A DNA stretch of 64,000 bases from the NCBI RefSeq assembly GCF_964204645.1, contig NC_134036.1, positions 7,364,704-7,428,703 of the forward strand, given 5' to 3'. The notes under the pieces are model-generated. The model was not told the origin of the DNA. It worked only from the letters and a program-made list of their open reading frames with translations, and searched no databases. The stretch's first letter is position 1. Each line of letters begins with the position of its first letter. Below, one piece after another: positions 45,801-57,962 of the stretch. Origin of the DNA: Tubulanus polymorphus. Taxonomy: Eukaryota > Nemertea > Palaeonemertea > Tubulaniformes > Tubulanidae. Made by a program: the position numbers and the translations under genes.

Positions 45801-48624
45801 AACGTCGTTCAGCGCGAGAAAAGACGTTTTCTCATCAACTTCTCCTCGTATCGGAAAAATGAAAATGACGATCCGAAAACGCGCTCAAATCGACGGGAAA
45901 AGCACATTTCGGTCCGAAAACGTCGTTCAGCGCGAGAAAAGACGTTTTCTCATCAACTTTTCCCCGTATCGGAAAAATGAAAATCTCGACGCCCAAACGC
46001 TCTGAAATCGACGGGAAAGCACATTTCGGTCCGAAAACGTCGTTCAGCGCGAGAAAAGACGTTTTCGTATCGAATATTCCCCCTATCGGAAAAACGACAA
46101 TGCCGAAGCGTCAAAGCGCTCAAATCGTCAGGAAAAGCTCTTTTCGACGCGAAAACGTCGTTCAGCGCGAGAAAAGACGTTTTCTCATCAACTTCTCCCC
46201 GTATCGGAAAAACGACAATGCCGATGCGTAAAAGCGCTCAAATCGACGGGAAAAGCACATTTCGGTCCGAAAACGTCGTTCAGCGCGAGAAAAGACGTTT
46301 TCTCATCAACTTCTCCCCGTATCGGAAAAATGAAAATGTCGACGCCCAAACGCTCTGAAATCGACGGGAAAAGCACATTTCGGTCCGAAAACGTCGTTCA
46401 GCGCGAGAAAAGATGTTTCCTCATCAACTTCTCACCGTATCGGAAAAACGACAATGCCGATGCGTAAAAGCGCTCAAATCGTCAGGAAAAGCTCTTTTCG
46501 ACGCGAAAACGTCGTTCAGCGCGAGAAAAGACGTTTTCTCATCAACTTCTCTCCGTATCGGAAAAACGACAATGCCGATGCGTAAAAGCGCTCAAATCGT
46601 CAGGAAAAGCACTTTTCGACGCTAAAACGTCGTTCCGCGCGAGAAAAGACGTTTTCTCATCAACTTCTCCCCGTATCGGAAAATCGACAATGTCGATGCG
46701 TAAAAGCGCTCAAATCGTCAGGAAAAGCACTTTTCGACGCGAAAACGTCGTTCAGCGCGAGAAAAGACGTTTTCTCATCAACTTCGCCCCGTATCGGAAA
46801 ATCGACAATGTCGATGCGTAAAAGCGCTCAAATCGTCAGGAAAAGCACTTTTCGACGCTAAAACGTCGTTCAGCGCGAGAAAAGACGTTTTCTCATCAAC
46901 TTCTCTCCGTATCGGATAAACGACAATGCCGATGCGTAAAAGCGCTCAAATCGTCAGGAAAAGCACTTTTCGACGCGAAAACGTCGTTCAGCGCGAGAAA
47001 AGACGTTTTCTCATCAACTTCTCCCCGTATCGGAAAAATGAAAATGTCGACGCCCAAACGCTCTGAAATCGACGGGAAAAGCACATTTCGGTCCGAAAAC
47101 GTCGTTCAGCGCGAGAAAAGATGTTTTCTCATCAACTTCTCCCCGTATCGGAAAAAACGACAATGCCGATGCGTAAAAGCGCTCAAATCGTCAGGAAAAG
47201 CACTTTTCGACGCGAAAACGTCGTTCAGCGCGAGAAAAGACGTTTTCTCATCAACTTCTCCCCGTATCGGAAAATCGACAATGCCGATATGTAAAAGCGC
47301 TCAAATCGTCAGAAAAAGCACTTTTCGACCCGAAAACGTCGTTCAGCGCGAGAAAAGACGTTTTCGTATCGAATATTCCCCCTATCGGAAAAACGACAAT
47401 GCCGATGCGTAAAAGCGCTCAAATCGTCAGGAAAAGCACTTTTCCACCCAAAAACGTCGTTCAGTGCGAGAAAAGACGTTTTCGTATCGAATATTCCCCC
47501 TATCGGAAAAACGACGATGCCGATGCGTAAAAGCGCTCAATTCGTCAGTAAAAGCACTTTTCGACCCGAAAACGTCGTTCAGCCCGAGAAAAGACGTTTT
47601 CGTATCGAATATTCCCCCTATCGGAAAAACGACAATGCCGATGCGTAAAAGCGCTCAAATCGTCAGGAAAAGCACTTTTCGACGCTAAAACGTCGTTCAG
47701 CGCGAGAAAAGACGTTTTCTCATCAACTTCTCCCCGTATCGGAAAATCGACAATGCCGATGCGTAAAAGCGCTCAAATCGTCAGAAAAAGCACTTTTCGA
47801 CCCGAAAACGTCGTTCACCGCGAGAAAAGACGTTTTCGTATCGAATATTCCCCGAATCGGAAAAACGACAATGCCGATGCGTAAAAGCGCTCAATTCGTC
47901 AGGAAAAGCACTTTTCGACGCGAAAACGTCGTTCAGCGCGAGAAAAGACGTTTTCTCATCAACTTCTCCTCGTATCGGAAAAAATGAAAATGACGATCCG
48001 AAAACGCGCTCAAATCGACGGGAAAAGCACATTTCGGTTCGAAAACGTCGTTCAGCGCGAGAAAAGACGTTTTCTCATCAACTTTTCCCCGTATCGGAAA
48101 AATGAAAATCTCGACGCCCAAACGCTCTGAAATCGACGGGAAAAGCACATTTCGGTCCGAAAACGTCGTTCAGCGCGAGAAAAGACGTTTTCTCATCAAC
48201 TTCTCCCCGTATCGGAAAAATGAAAATGTCGACGCCCAAACGCTCTGAAATCGACGGGAAAAGCACATTTCGGTCCGAAACGTCGTTCAGCGCGAGAAAA
48301 GATGTTCCTCATCAACTTCTCACCGTATCGGAAAAACGACAATGCCGATGCGTAAAAGCGCTCAAATCGTCAGGAAAAGCTCTTTTCGACGCGAAAACGT
48401 CGTTCAGCGCGAGAAAAGACGTTTTCTCATCAACTTCTCTCCGTATCGGAAAAACGACAATGCCGATGCGTAAAAGCGCTCAAATCGTCAGGAAAAGCAC
48501 TTTTCGACCCGAAAACGTCATTCAGCCCGAGAAAAGACGTTTTCTCATCAACTTCTCCCCGTATCGGAAAAATGAAATTGACGATCCGAAACGCGCTCAA
48601 ATCGACGGGAAAAAGCACATTTCG
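42830..48624 (+). repeat. Satellite B (118 bp monomer, ~49 copies)
   Basis: A head-to-tail tandem with an exact 118 bp period (TCGGTCC or equivalent at 42841, 42959, 43077, 43195, 43313). The core is CGAAAACGTCGTTCAGCGCG then AGAAAAGACGTTTTC; GAAAACGTC and GACGTTTTC form a 9-10 bp dyad around a 16 base loop. Two subtypes are mixed. One has ATTTCGGTCCG, TCATCAACTTCTCCCCG and GACGATCCG or GTCGACGCCC. The other has TTTTCGACGCG or TTTTCGACCCG, GTATCGAATATTCCCCC and GACAATGCCGATGCG. Many monomers are hybrids. A run of monomers at about 44290-44990 recurs at 47122-47822, offset 2832, which is 24 monomers. Short open frames on both strands are by-products. Confidence 0.96.
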
Positions 48625-49023
48625 GGCCTTGATCAGCGTTACGACCCGGCGCAGTGAGGGAGGGAGGGAGGCAGTAGGTCGGTCGTCCGTCCGTTCGTCA
48701 GTGTGCCGGCGGTGGTTGTTCGAAAAACGACTAAGTGCTGACCGGGCCTTGATCAGCGTTACGACCCGGTGCAGTTAGGGAGGGAGGGAGGGAGGCAGTA
48801 GGTCCGTCGTCCGCCCGTTAGTCAGTGTCGGCGGTTGTTGTTCGAAAAACGACTAAGTGCTGACCGGGCCATGAACAGCGTTACGACCCGGCACCGGTCA
48901 GGAAGGGAGGGAGGGTGGCAGTAGGTCGGTCGTCCGTTCGTTCGTCAGTGTGCCGGCGGTGGTAGTTCGAAAAACGACTAAGTGCTGACCGGGCCTTGAT
49001 CAGCGTTACGACCCGGTGCAGTG

Positions 49024-49292
49024 AGGGAGGGAGGGAGGGAGGGAGGGAGGGAGGGAGGGAGGGAGGGAGGGAGGGAGGGAGGGAGGGAGGAGGGAGGGAG
49101 GGAGGGAGGGAGGGAGGGAGGGAGGGAGGGAGGGAGGGAGGGAGGAGGGAGGGAGGGAGGGAGGGAGGGAGGGAGGGAGGGAGGGAGGGAGGGAGGGAGG
49201 GAGGGAGGGGAGGGAGGGAGGGAGGGAGGGAGGGAGGGAGGGAGGGAGGGAGGGAGGGAGGGAGGGAGGGAGGGAGGGAGGGAGGGAGGGAG
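49024..49292 (+). repeat. (GGGA)n expansion inside one satellite A monomer
   Basis: The GGGA tract, normally 2-6 repeats per monomer, is here about 270 bp (more than 60 repeats), interrupted by GGAGGAGGG near 49088 and 49143 and GGGGAGGG near 49208. The monomer resumes normally at GGCAGTAGGTCGG. The plus strand is rich in potential G-quadruplexes. Confidence 0.97.
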
Positions 49293-52200
49293 GCAGTAGG
49301 TCGGTCGTCCGTCCGTTTCGTCAGTGTGCCGGCGGTGGTTGTTCGAAAAACGACTGAGTGCTGACCGGGCCATGATCAGCGTTACGACCCGGTGCAGTGA
49401 GGGAGGGAGGGAGGCACTAGGACAGTCGTCCGCCCGTTAGTCAGTGTGTCGGCGGTTGTTGTTCGAAAAACGACTAAGTGCTGACCGGGCCATGAACAGC
49501 GTTACGACCCGGCACCGGTCAGGAAGGGAGGAGGGTGGCAGTAGGTCGGTCGTCCGTTCGTTCGTCAGTGTGCCGGCGGTGGTTGTTCGAAAAACGACTA
49601 AGTGCTGACCGGGCCTTGATCAGCGTTACGACCCGGCACCGGTCAGGGAGGGAGGGAGGGAGGCAGTAGGTCGGTCGTCCGTCCGTTCGTCAGTGTGCCG
49701 GCGGTGGTTGTTCGAAAAACGACTAAGTGCTGACCGGGCCTTGATCAGCGTTACGACCCGGTGCAGTTAGGGAGGGAGGGAGGGAGGCAGTAGGTCCGTC
49801 GTCCGCCCGTTAGTCAGTGTGTCGGCGGTTGTTGTTCGAAAAACGACTAAGTGCTGACCGGGCCATGAACAGCGTTACGACCCGGCACCGGTCAGGAAGG
49901 GAGGGAGGGTGGCAGTAGGTCGGTCGTCCGTTCGTTGGTCAGTGTGCCGGCGGTGGTAGTTCGAAAAACGACTAAGTGCTGACCGGGCCTTGATCAGCGT
50001 TACGACCCGGAGCAGTGTGGGAGGGAGGGGGACAGTAGGTCGGTCGTCCGTCCGTTCGTCAGTGTGCCGGCAGAGTTGGTTGTTCGAAAAACGACTAAGT
50101 GCTGACCGGGCCTTGATCAGCGTTACGACCCGGTGCTGTGAGGGAGGGAGGGAGGGAGGCAGTAGGTCGGTCGTCCATCCGTTCGTCAGTGTGCCGGCGG
50201 TGGTTGTTCGAAAAACGACTAAGTGCTGACCGGGCCTTGATCAGCGTTACGACCCGGTGCAGTGAGGGAGGGAGGGAGGCAGTAGGTCGGTTCGTCCGTC
50301 CGGTCGTCAGTGTGCCGGCGGTGGTTGTTCGAAAAACGACTAAGTGCTGACCGGGCCTTGATCAGCGTTACGACCCGGCGCAGTGAGGGAGGGAGGGAGG
50401 GAGGGAGGCAGTAGGTCGGTCGTCCATCCGTTCGTCAGTGTGCCGGCGGTGGTTGTTCGAAAAACGACTAAGTGCTGACCGGGCCATGAACAGCGTTACG
50501 ACCCGGCACCGGTCAGGGCGGGAGGGAGGGTGGCAGTAGGTCGGTCGTCCGTTCGTTCGTCAGTGTGCCGGCGGTGGTAGTTCGAAAAACGACTAAGTGC
50601 TGACCGGGCCTTGATCAGCGTTACGACCCGGCACCGGTCAGGAAGGGAGGGAGGGTGGCAGTAATTCGGTCGTCCGTTCGTTCGTCAGTGTGCCGGCGGT
50701 GGTAGTTCGAAAAACGACTAAGTGCTGACCGGGCCTTGATCAGCGTTACGACCCGGAGCAGTGTGGGAGGGAGGGGACAGTAGGTCGGTCGTCCGTCCGT
50801 TCGTCAGTGTGCCGGCAGAGTTGGTTGTTCGAAAAAACGACTAAGTGCTGACCGGGCCTTGATCAGCGTTACGACCCGGTGCTGTGAGGGAGGGAGGGAG
50901 GGAGGCAGTAGGTCGGTCGTCCATCCGTTCGTCAGTGTGCCGGCGGTGGTTGTTCGAAAAACGACTAAGTGCTGACCGGGCCTTGATCAGCGTTACGACC
51001 CGGTGCAGTGAGGGAGGGAGGGAGGCAGTAGGTCGGTCGTCCGTCCGGTCGTCAGTGTGCCGGCGGTGGTTGTTCGAAAAACGACTAAGTGCTGACCGGG
51101 GCCATGATCAGCGTTACGACCCGGTGCAGTGAGGGAGGGAGGGAGGCACTAGGACAGTCGTCCGCCCGTTAGTCAGGTGTGTCGGCGGTTGTTGTTCGAA
51201 AAACGACTAAGTGCTGACCGGGCCATGAACAGCGTTACGACCCGGCACCGGTCAGGGAGGGAGGGAGGGAGGCAGTAGGTCGGTCGTCCGTCCGTTCGTC
51301 ATTGTGCCGGCGGTGGTTGTTCGAAAAACGACTAAGTGCTGAGCGGGCCTTGATCAGCGTTACGACCCGGTGCAGTGAGGGAGGGAGGGAGGCACTAGGA
51401 CAGTCGTCCGCCCGTTAGTCAGTGTGTCGGCGGTTGTTGTTCGAAAAACGACTAAGTGCTGACCGGGCCTTGATCAGCGTTACGACCCGGCACCGGTCAG
51501 GGAGGGAGGGAGGGAGGCAGTAGGTCGGTAGTCCGTCCGTTCGTCAGTGTGCCGGCGGTGGTTGTTCGAAATACGACTAAGTGCTGACCGGGACTTGATC
51601 AGCGTTACGACCCGGAGCAGTGAGGGAGGGAGGGAGGCAGTAGGTCGGTCGTCCGTCCGTTCGCCAGTGTGCCGCTGGTGGTTGTTCGAAAAACAACTAA
51701 GTGCTGACCGGGCCTTGATCAGCGTTACGACCCGGAGCATTGAGGGAGGGGAGGAGGCAGTAGGTCGGTCGTCCGTCCGTTTGTCAGTGTGCCGGCAGTG
51801 ATGTTGTTCGAAAAACGACTAAGGCTGTCCGGGCCTTAATCAGCGTTACGACCCGGCGCTGGTCAGGGAGGGAGGGAGGGAGGCAGTAGGTCGGTCGTCC
51901 ATCCGTTCGTCAGTGTGCCGGCGGTGGTTGTTCGAAAAACGACTAAGTGCTGACCGGGCCTTGATCAGCGTTACGACCCGGTGCAGTGAGGGAGGGAGGG
52001 AGGCAGTAGGTCGGTCGTCCGTCCGGTCGTCAGTGTGCCGGCGGTGGTTGTTCGAAAAACGACTAAGGGCTGACCGGGCCTTAATCAGCGTTACGACCCG
52101 GCGCAGTGAGGGAGGGAGGGAGGGAGGCAGTAGGTCGGTCGTCCATCCGTTCGTCAGTGTGCCGGCGGTGGTTGTTCGAAAAACGACTAAGTGCTGACCG

Positions 52201-55200
52201 GGCCATGAACAGCGTTACGACCCGGCACCGGTCAGGGCGGGAGGGAGGGTGGCAGTAGGTCGGTCGTCCGTCCGTTCGTCAGTGTGCCGGCGGTGGTTGT
52301 TCGAAAAACGACTAAGTGCTGACCGGGCCATGATCAGCGTCACGACCCGGTGCAGTGAGGGAGGGAGGGAGGGAGGCAGTAGGTCCGTCGTCCGCCCGTT
52401 AGTCAGTGTGTCGGCGGTTGCTGTTCGAAAAACGACTAAGTGCTGACCGGGCCATGAACAGCGTTACGACCCGGCACCGGTCAGGAAGGGAGGGAGGGTG
52501 GCAGTAGGTCGGTCGTCCGTTCCTTCGTCAGTGTGCCGGCGGTGGTAGTTCGAAAAACGACTAAGTGCTGACCGGGCCTTGATCAGCGTTACGACCCGGT
52601 GCAGTGAGGGAGGGAGGGAGGCACTAGGACAGTCGTCCGCCCGTTAGTCAGTGTGTCGGCGGTTGTTGTTCGAAAAACGACTAAGTGCTGACCGGGCCAT
52701 GAACAGCGTTACGACCCGGCACCGGTCAGGAAGGGAGGGAGGGTGGCAGTAGGTCGGTCGTCCGTTCGTTCGTCAGTGTGCCGGCGGTGGTAGTTCGAAA
52801 AAACGACTAAGTGCTGACCGGGCCTTGATCAGCGTTACGACCCGGTGCAGTGAGGGAGGGAGGGAGGAGGCAGTAGGTCGGTCGTCCGTCCGTTCGTCAG
52901 TGTGCCGGTGGTTGTTGTTCGAAAAACGACTAAGTGCTGACCGGGCCTTGATCAGCGTTACGACCCGGTGCAGTGAGGGAGGGAGGGAGGGAGCCAGTAG
53001 GTCGGTCGTCCGTCCGTTCGCCAGTGTGCCGCTGGTGGTTGTTCGAAAAACGACTAAGTGCTGAGCGGGCCTTGATCAGCGTTACGACCCGGTGCAGTGA
53101 GGGAGGGAGGGAGGGAGGCAGTAGGTCGGTCGTCCATCCGTTCGTCAGTGTGCCGGCGGTGGTAGTTCGAAAAACGACTAAGTGCTGACCGGGCCTTGAT
53201 CAGCGTTACGACCCGGTGCAGTGAGGGAGGGAGGGAGGCTGTAGGTCGGTCGTCCGTCCGTTCGCCAGTGTGCCGCTGGTGGTTGTTCGAAAAACGACTA
53301 AGTGCTGACCGGGCCTTGATCAGCGTTACGACCCGGAGCAGTGAGGGAGGGAGGGAGGCAGTAGGTCGGTCGTCCGTCCGTTCGCCAGTGTGCCGCTGGT
53401 GGTTGTTCGAAAACGACTAAGTGCTGACCGGGCCTTGATCAGCGTTACGACCCGGTGCAGTGAGGGAGGGAGGCAGTAGGTCGGTCATCCGTCCGTTCGT
53501 CAGTGTGCCGGCAGTGCTGGTTGTTTCGAAAAACGACTAAGTGCTGACCGGGCCTTGATAAGCGTTACGGACCCGGAGCAGTGAGGGAGGGGAGGGAGGG
53601 AAGCAGTAGGTCGGTCGTCCATCCGTTCGTCAGTGTGCCGGCAGTGCTGGTTGTTCGAAAAAACGACTAAGTGCTGACCGGGCCTTGATAAGCGTTACGA
53701 CCCGGAGCAGTGAGGGAGGGAGGGAGGGAAGCAGTAGGTCGGTCGTCCATCCGTTCGTCAGTGTGCCGGCGGTGGTTGTTCGAAAAAACGACTAAGTGCT
53801 GACCGGGCCTTGATCAGCGTTACGACCCGGTGCAGTGAGGGAGGGAGGGAGGAGGCAGTAGGTCCGTCGTCCGCCCGTTAGTCAGTGTGTCGGCGGTTGC
53901 TGTTCGAAAAACGACTAAGTGCTGACCGGGCCATGAACAGCGTTACGACCCGGCACCGGTCAAGAAGGGAGGGAGGGTGGCAGTAGGTCGGTCGTCCGTT
54001 CGTTCGTCAGTGTGCCGGCGGTGGTAGTTCGAAAAAACGACTAAGTGCTGACCGGGCCTTGATCAGCGTTACGACCCGATGCAGTGAGGGAGGGAGGGAG
54101 GGAGGCAGTAGGTCCGTCGTCCGCCCGTTAGTCAGTGTGTCGGCGGTTGCTGTTCGAAAAACGACTAAGTGCTGACCGGGCCATGAACAGCGTTTACGAC
54201 CCGGTGCAGTGAGGGAGGGAGGGAGGCACTAGGACAGTCGTCCGCCCGTTAGTCAGTGTGTCGGCGGTTGTTGTTCGAAAAAACGACTAAGTGCTGACCG
54301 GGCCATGAACAGCGTTACGACCCGGCACCGGTCAGGAAGGGAGGGAGGGTGGCAGTAATCGGTCGTCCGTTCGTTCGTCAGTGTGCCGGCGGTGGTAGTT
54401 CGAAAAACGACTAAGTGCTGACCGGGCCTTGATCAGCGTTACGACCCGGTGCAGTGAGGGAGGGAGGGAGGCACTAGGACAGTCGTCCGCCCGTTAGTCA
54501 GTGTGTCGGCGGTTGTTGTTCGAAAAACGACTAAGTGCTGACCGGCCTTGATCAGCGTTACGACCCGGTGCAGTGAGGGAGGGAGGGAGGCAGTAGGTCG
54601 GTCGTCCGTCCGTTCGTCAGTGTGCCGGCGGTGGTTGTTCGAAAAACGACTAAGTGCTGACCGGGCCTTGATCAGCGTTACGACCCGGTGCAGTGAGGGA
54701 GGGAGGGAGGGAGGCAGTAGGTCGGTCGTCCGTTCGTTCGTCAGTGTGCCGGCGGTTGTTGTTCGAAAAACGACTAAGTGCTGACCGGGCCTTGATCAGC
54801 GTTACGACCCGGTGCAGTGAGGGAGGGAGGGAGGGAGGCAGTAGGTCGGTCGTCCATCCGTTCGTCAGTGTGCCGGCGGTGGTTGTTCGAAAAAACGACT
54901 AAGTGCTGACCGGGCCATGATCAGCGTTACGACCCGGTGCAGTGAGGGAGGGAGGGAGGCACTAGGACAGTCGTCCGCCCGTTAGTCAGTGTGTCGGCGG
55001 TTGTTGTTCGAAAAACGACTAAGTGCTGACCGGGCCATGAACAGCGTTACGACCCGGCACCGGTCAGGGAGGATGGGAGGGAGGCAGTAGGTCGGTCGTC
55101 CGTCCGTTCGTCATTGTGCCGGCGGTGGTTGTTCGAAAAACGACTAAGTGCTGAGCGGGCCTTGATCAGCGTTACGACCCGGTGCAGTGAGGGAGGGAGG

Positions 55201-56589
55201 GAGGCACTAGGACAGTCGTCCGCCCGTTAGTCAGTGTGTCGGCGGTTGTTTTTCGAAAAAACGACTAAGTGCTGACCGGGCCTTGATCAGCGTTACGACC
55301 CGGCACCGGTCAGGGAGGGAGGGAGGGAGGCAGTAGGTCGGTCGTCCGTCCGTTCGTCAGTGTGCCGCTGGTGGTTGTTCGAAAAAACGACTAAGTTCTG
55401 ACCGGGCCTTGATCAGCGTTACGACCCGGAGCATTGAGGGAGGGAGGGAGGCAGTAGGTCGGTCGTCCGTCCGTTTGTCAGTGTGCCGGCAGTGATGGTT
55501 GTTCGAAAAAATGACTAAGGGCTGACCGGGCCTTGATCAGCGTTACGACCCGGCGCTGGTCAGGGCGGGAGGGAGGGAGGCAGTAGGTCGGTCGTCCATC
55601 CGTTCGTCAGTGTGCCGGCGGTGGTAGTTCGAAAAACGACTAAGTACTGACCGGGCCTAGATCAGCGTTACGACCCGGTGCAGTGAGGGAGGGAGGGAGG
55701 CAGTAGGTCGGTCGTCCGTCCGGTCGTCAGTGTGCCGGCGGTGGTTGTTCGAAAACGACTAAGTGCTGACCGGGCCATGATCAGCGTTACGAACCCGGTG
55801 CAGTGAGGGAGGGAGGGAGGAACTAGGACAGTCGTCCGCCCGTTAGTCAGTGTGTCGGCGGTTGTTGTTCGAAAAACGACTAAGTGCTGACCGGGCCTTG
55901 ATCAGCGTTACGACCCGGCGCAGTGAGGGAGGGAGGAGGGAGGCAGTAGGTCGGTCGTCCATCCGTTCGTCAGTGTGCCGGCGGTGGTTGTTCGAAAAAC
56001 GACTAAGTGCTGACCGGGCCTTGATCAGCGTTACGACCCGGTGCAGTGAGGGAGGGAGGGAGGCAGTAGGTCGGTCGTCCATCCGTTCGTCAGTGTGCCG
56101 GCGGTGGTAGTTCGAAAAACGACTAAGTGCTGACCGGGCCTTGATCAGCGTTACGACCCGGTGCAGTGAGGGAGGGAGGGAGGGAGGCAGTAGGTCGGTC
56201 GTCCATCCGTTCGTCAGTGTGCCGGCGGTGGTTGTTCGAAAAACGACTAAGTGCTGACCGGGCCATGATCAGCGTTACGACCCGGTGCAGTGAGGGAGGG
56301 AGGGAGGCACTAGGACAGTCGTCCGCCCGTTAGTCAGTGTGTCGGCGGTTGTTGTTCGAAAAACGACTAAGTGCTGACCGGGCCATGAACAGCGTTACGA
56401 CCCGGCACCGGTCAGGGAGGGAGGCAGTAGGTCGGTCGTCCGTCCGTTCGTCATTGTGCCGGCGGTGGTAGTTCGAAAAACGACTAAGTGCTGACCGGGC
56501 CTTGATCAGCGTTACGGCCCGGAGCATTGAGGGAGGGAGGGAGGCAGTAGGTCGGTCGTCCGTCCGTTTCTCAGTGTGCCGGCAGCGAT

Positions 56590-57962
56590 GGTTGTTCGAA
56601 AAATGACTAAGGGCTGACCGGGCCTTGATCAGCGTTACGACCCGGAGCATTGAGGGAGGGAGGGAGGCAGTAGGTCGGTCGTCCATCCGTTCGTCAGTGT
56701 GCCGGCGGTGGTAGTTCGAAAAACGACTAAGTGCTGACCGGGCCTAGATCAGCGTTACGACCCGGTGCAGTGAGGGAGGGAGGGAGGCAGTAGGTCGGTC
56801 GTCCGTCCGGTCGTCAGTGTGCCGGCGGTGGTTGTTCGAAAAACGACTAAGTGCTGACCGGGCCATGAACAGCGTTACGACCCGGCACCTGTCAGGAAGG
56901 GAGGGAGGGTGGCAGTAGGTCGGTCGTCCGTCCGTTCGTCAGTGTGCCGGCGGTGGTTGTTCGAAAAACGACTTAGTGCTGACCGGGCCTTGATCAGCGT
57001 TACGACCCGGAGCAGTGAGGGAGGGAGGGAGGCAGTAGGTCGGTCGTCCGTCCGTTCGCCAGTGAGCCGGCGGTGGTTGTTCGAAAAACGACTAAGTGCT
57101 GACTGGGCCTTGATCAGCGTTACGACCCGGAGCATTGAGGGAGGGAGGGAGGCAGTAGGTCGGTCGTCCGTCCGTTTGTCAGTGTGCCGGCAGTGATGGT
57201 TGTTCGAAAAAACGACTAAGGGCTGACCGGGCCATGAACAGCGTTTCGACCCGGCACCGGTCAGGAAGGGAGGGAGGGTGGCAGTAGGTCGGTCGTCCGT
57301 CCGTTCGTCAGTGTGCCGGCGGTGGTTGTTCGAAAAACGACTAAGTGCTGACCGGGCCTTGATCAGCGTTACGACCCGGTGCAGTGAGGGAGGGAGGGAG
57401 GCAGTAGGTCGGTCGTCCGTCCGTTCGTCAGTGTGCCGGCGGTGGTTGTTCGAAAAACGCCTAAGTGCTGACCGGATCTTGATCAGCGTTACGACCCGGT
57501 GCAGTGAGGGAGGGAGGGAGGGAGGCAGTAGGTCGGTCGTCCATCCGTTCGTCAGTGTGCCGGCGGTGGTTGTTCGAAAAACGACTAAGTGCTGACCGGG
57601 CCTTGAATCAGCGTTACGACCCGGTGCAGTGAGGGAGGGAGGGAGGGAGGCAGTAGGTCGGTCGTCCATCCGTTCGTCAGTGTGCCGGCGGTGGTAGTTC
57701 GAAAAACGACTAAGTGCTGACCGGGCCTTGATCAGCGTTACGACCCGGTGCAGTGAGTGAGGGAGGGAGGCAGTAGGTCGGTCGTCCATCCGTTCGTCAG
57801 TGTGCCGGCGGGGGTAGTTCGAAAAACGACTAAGTGCTGACCGGGCCTTGATCAGCGTTACGACCCGGTGCAGTGAGGGAGGGAGGGAGGCAGTAGGTCG
57901 GTCGTCCGTCCGTCGTCAGTGTGCCGGCGGTGGTTGTTCGAAAAACGACTATGTGCTGACCG
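56590..57962 (+). repeat. Satellite A duplicated block, right array, copy 1
   Basis: This matches 62586-63960 at offsets 5996 to 5994. The offset slips by single bases where this copy has an extra A (GAAAAAACGAC near 57207) or TTGAATCAG near 57605. Shared private variants include GACTTAGTGC, GTGAGCCGGC, GCTGACTGGGCC, AACGCCTAAG and CCGGATCTTGATC. A partial third copy lies at about 59690-60290. Confidence 0.82.
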
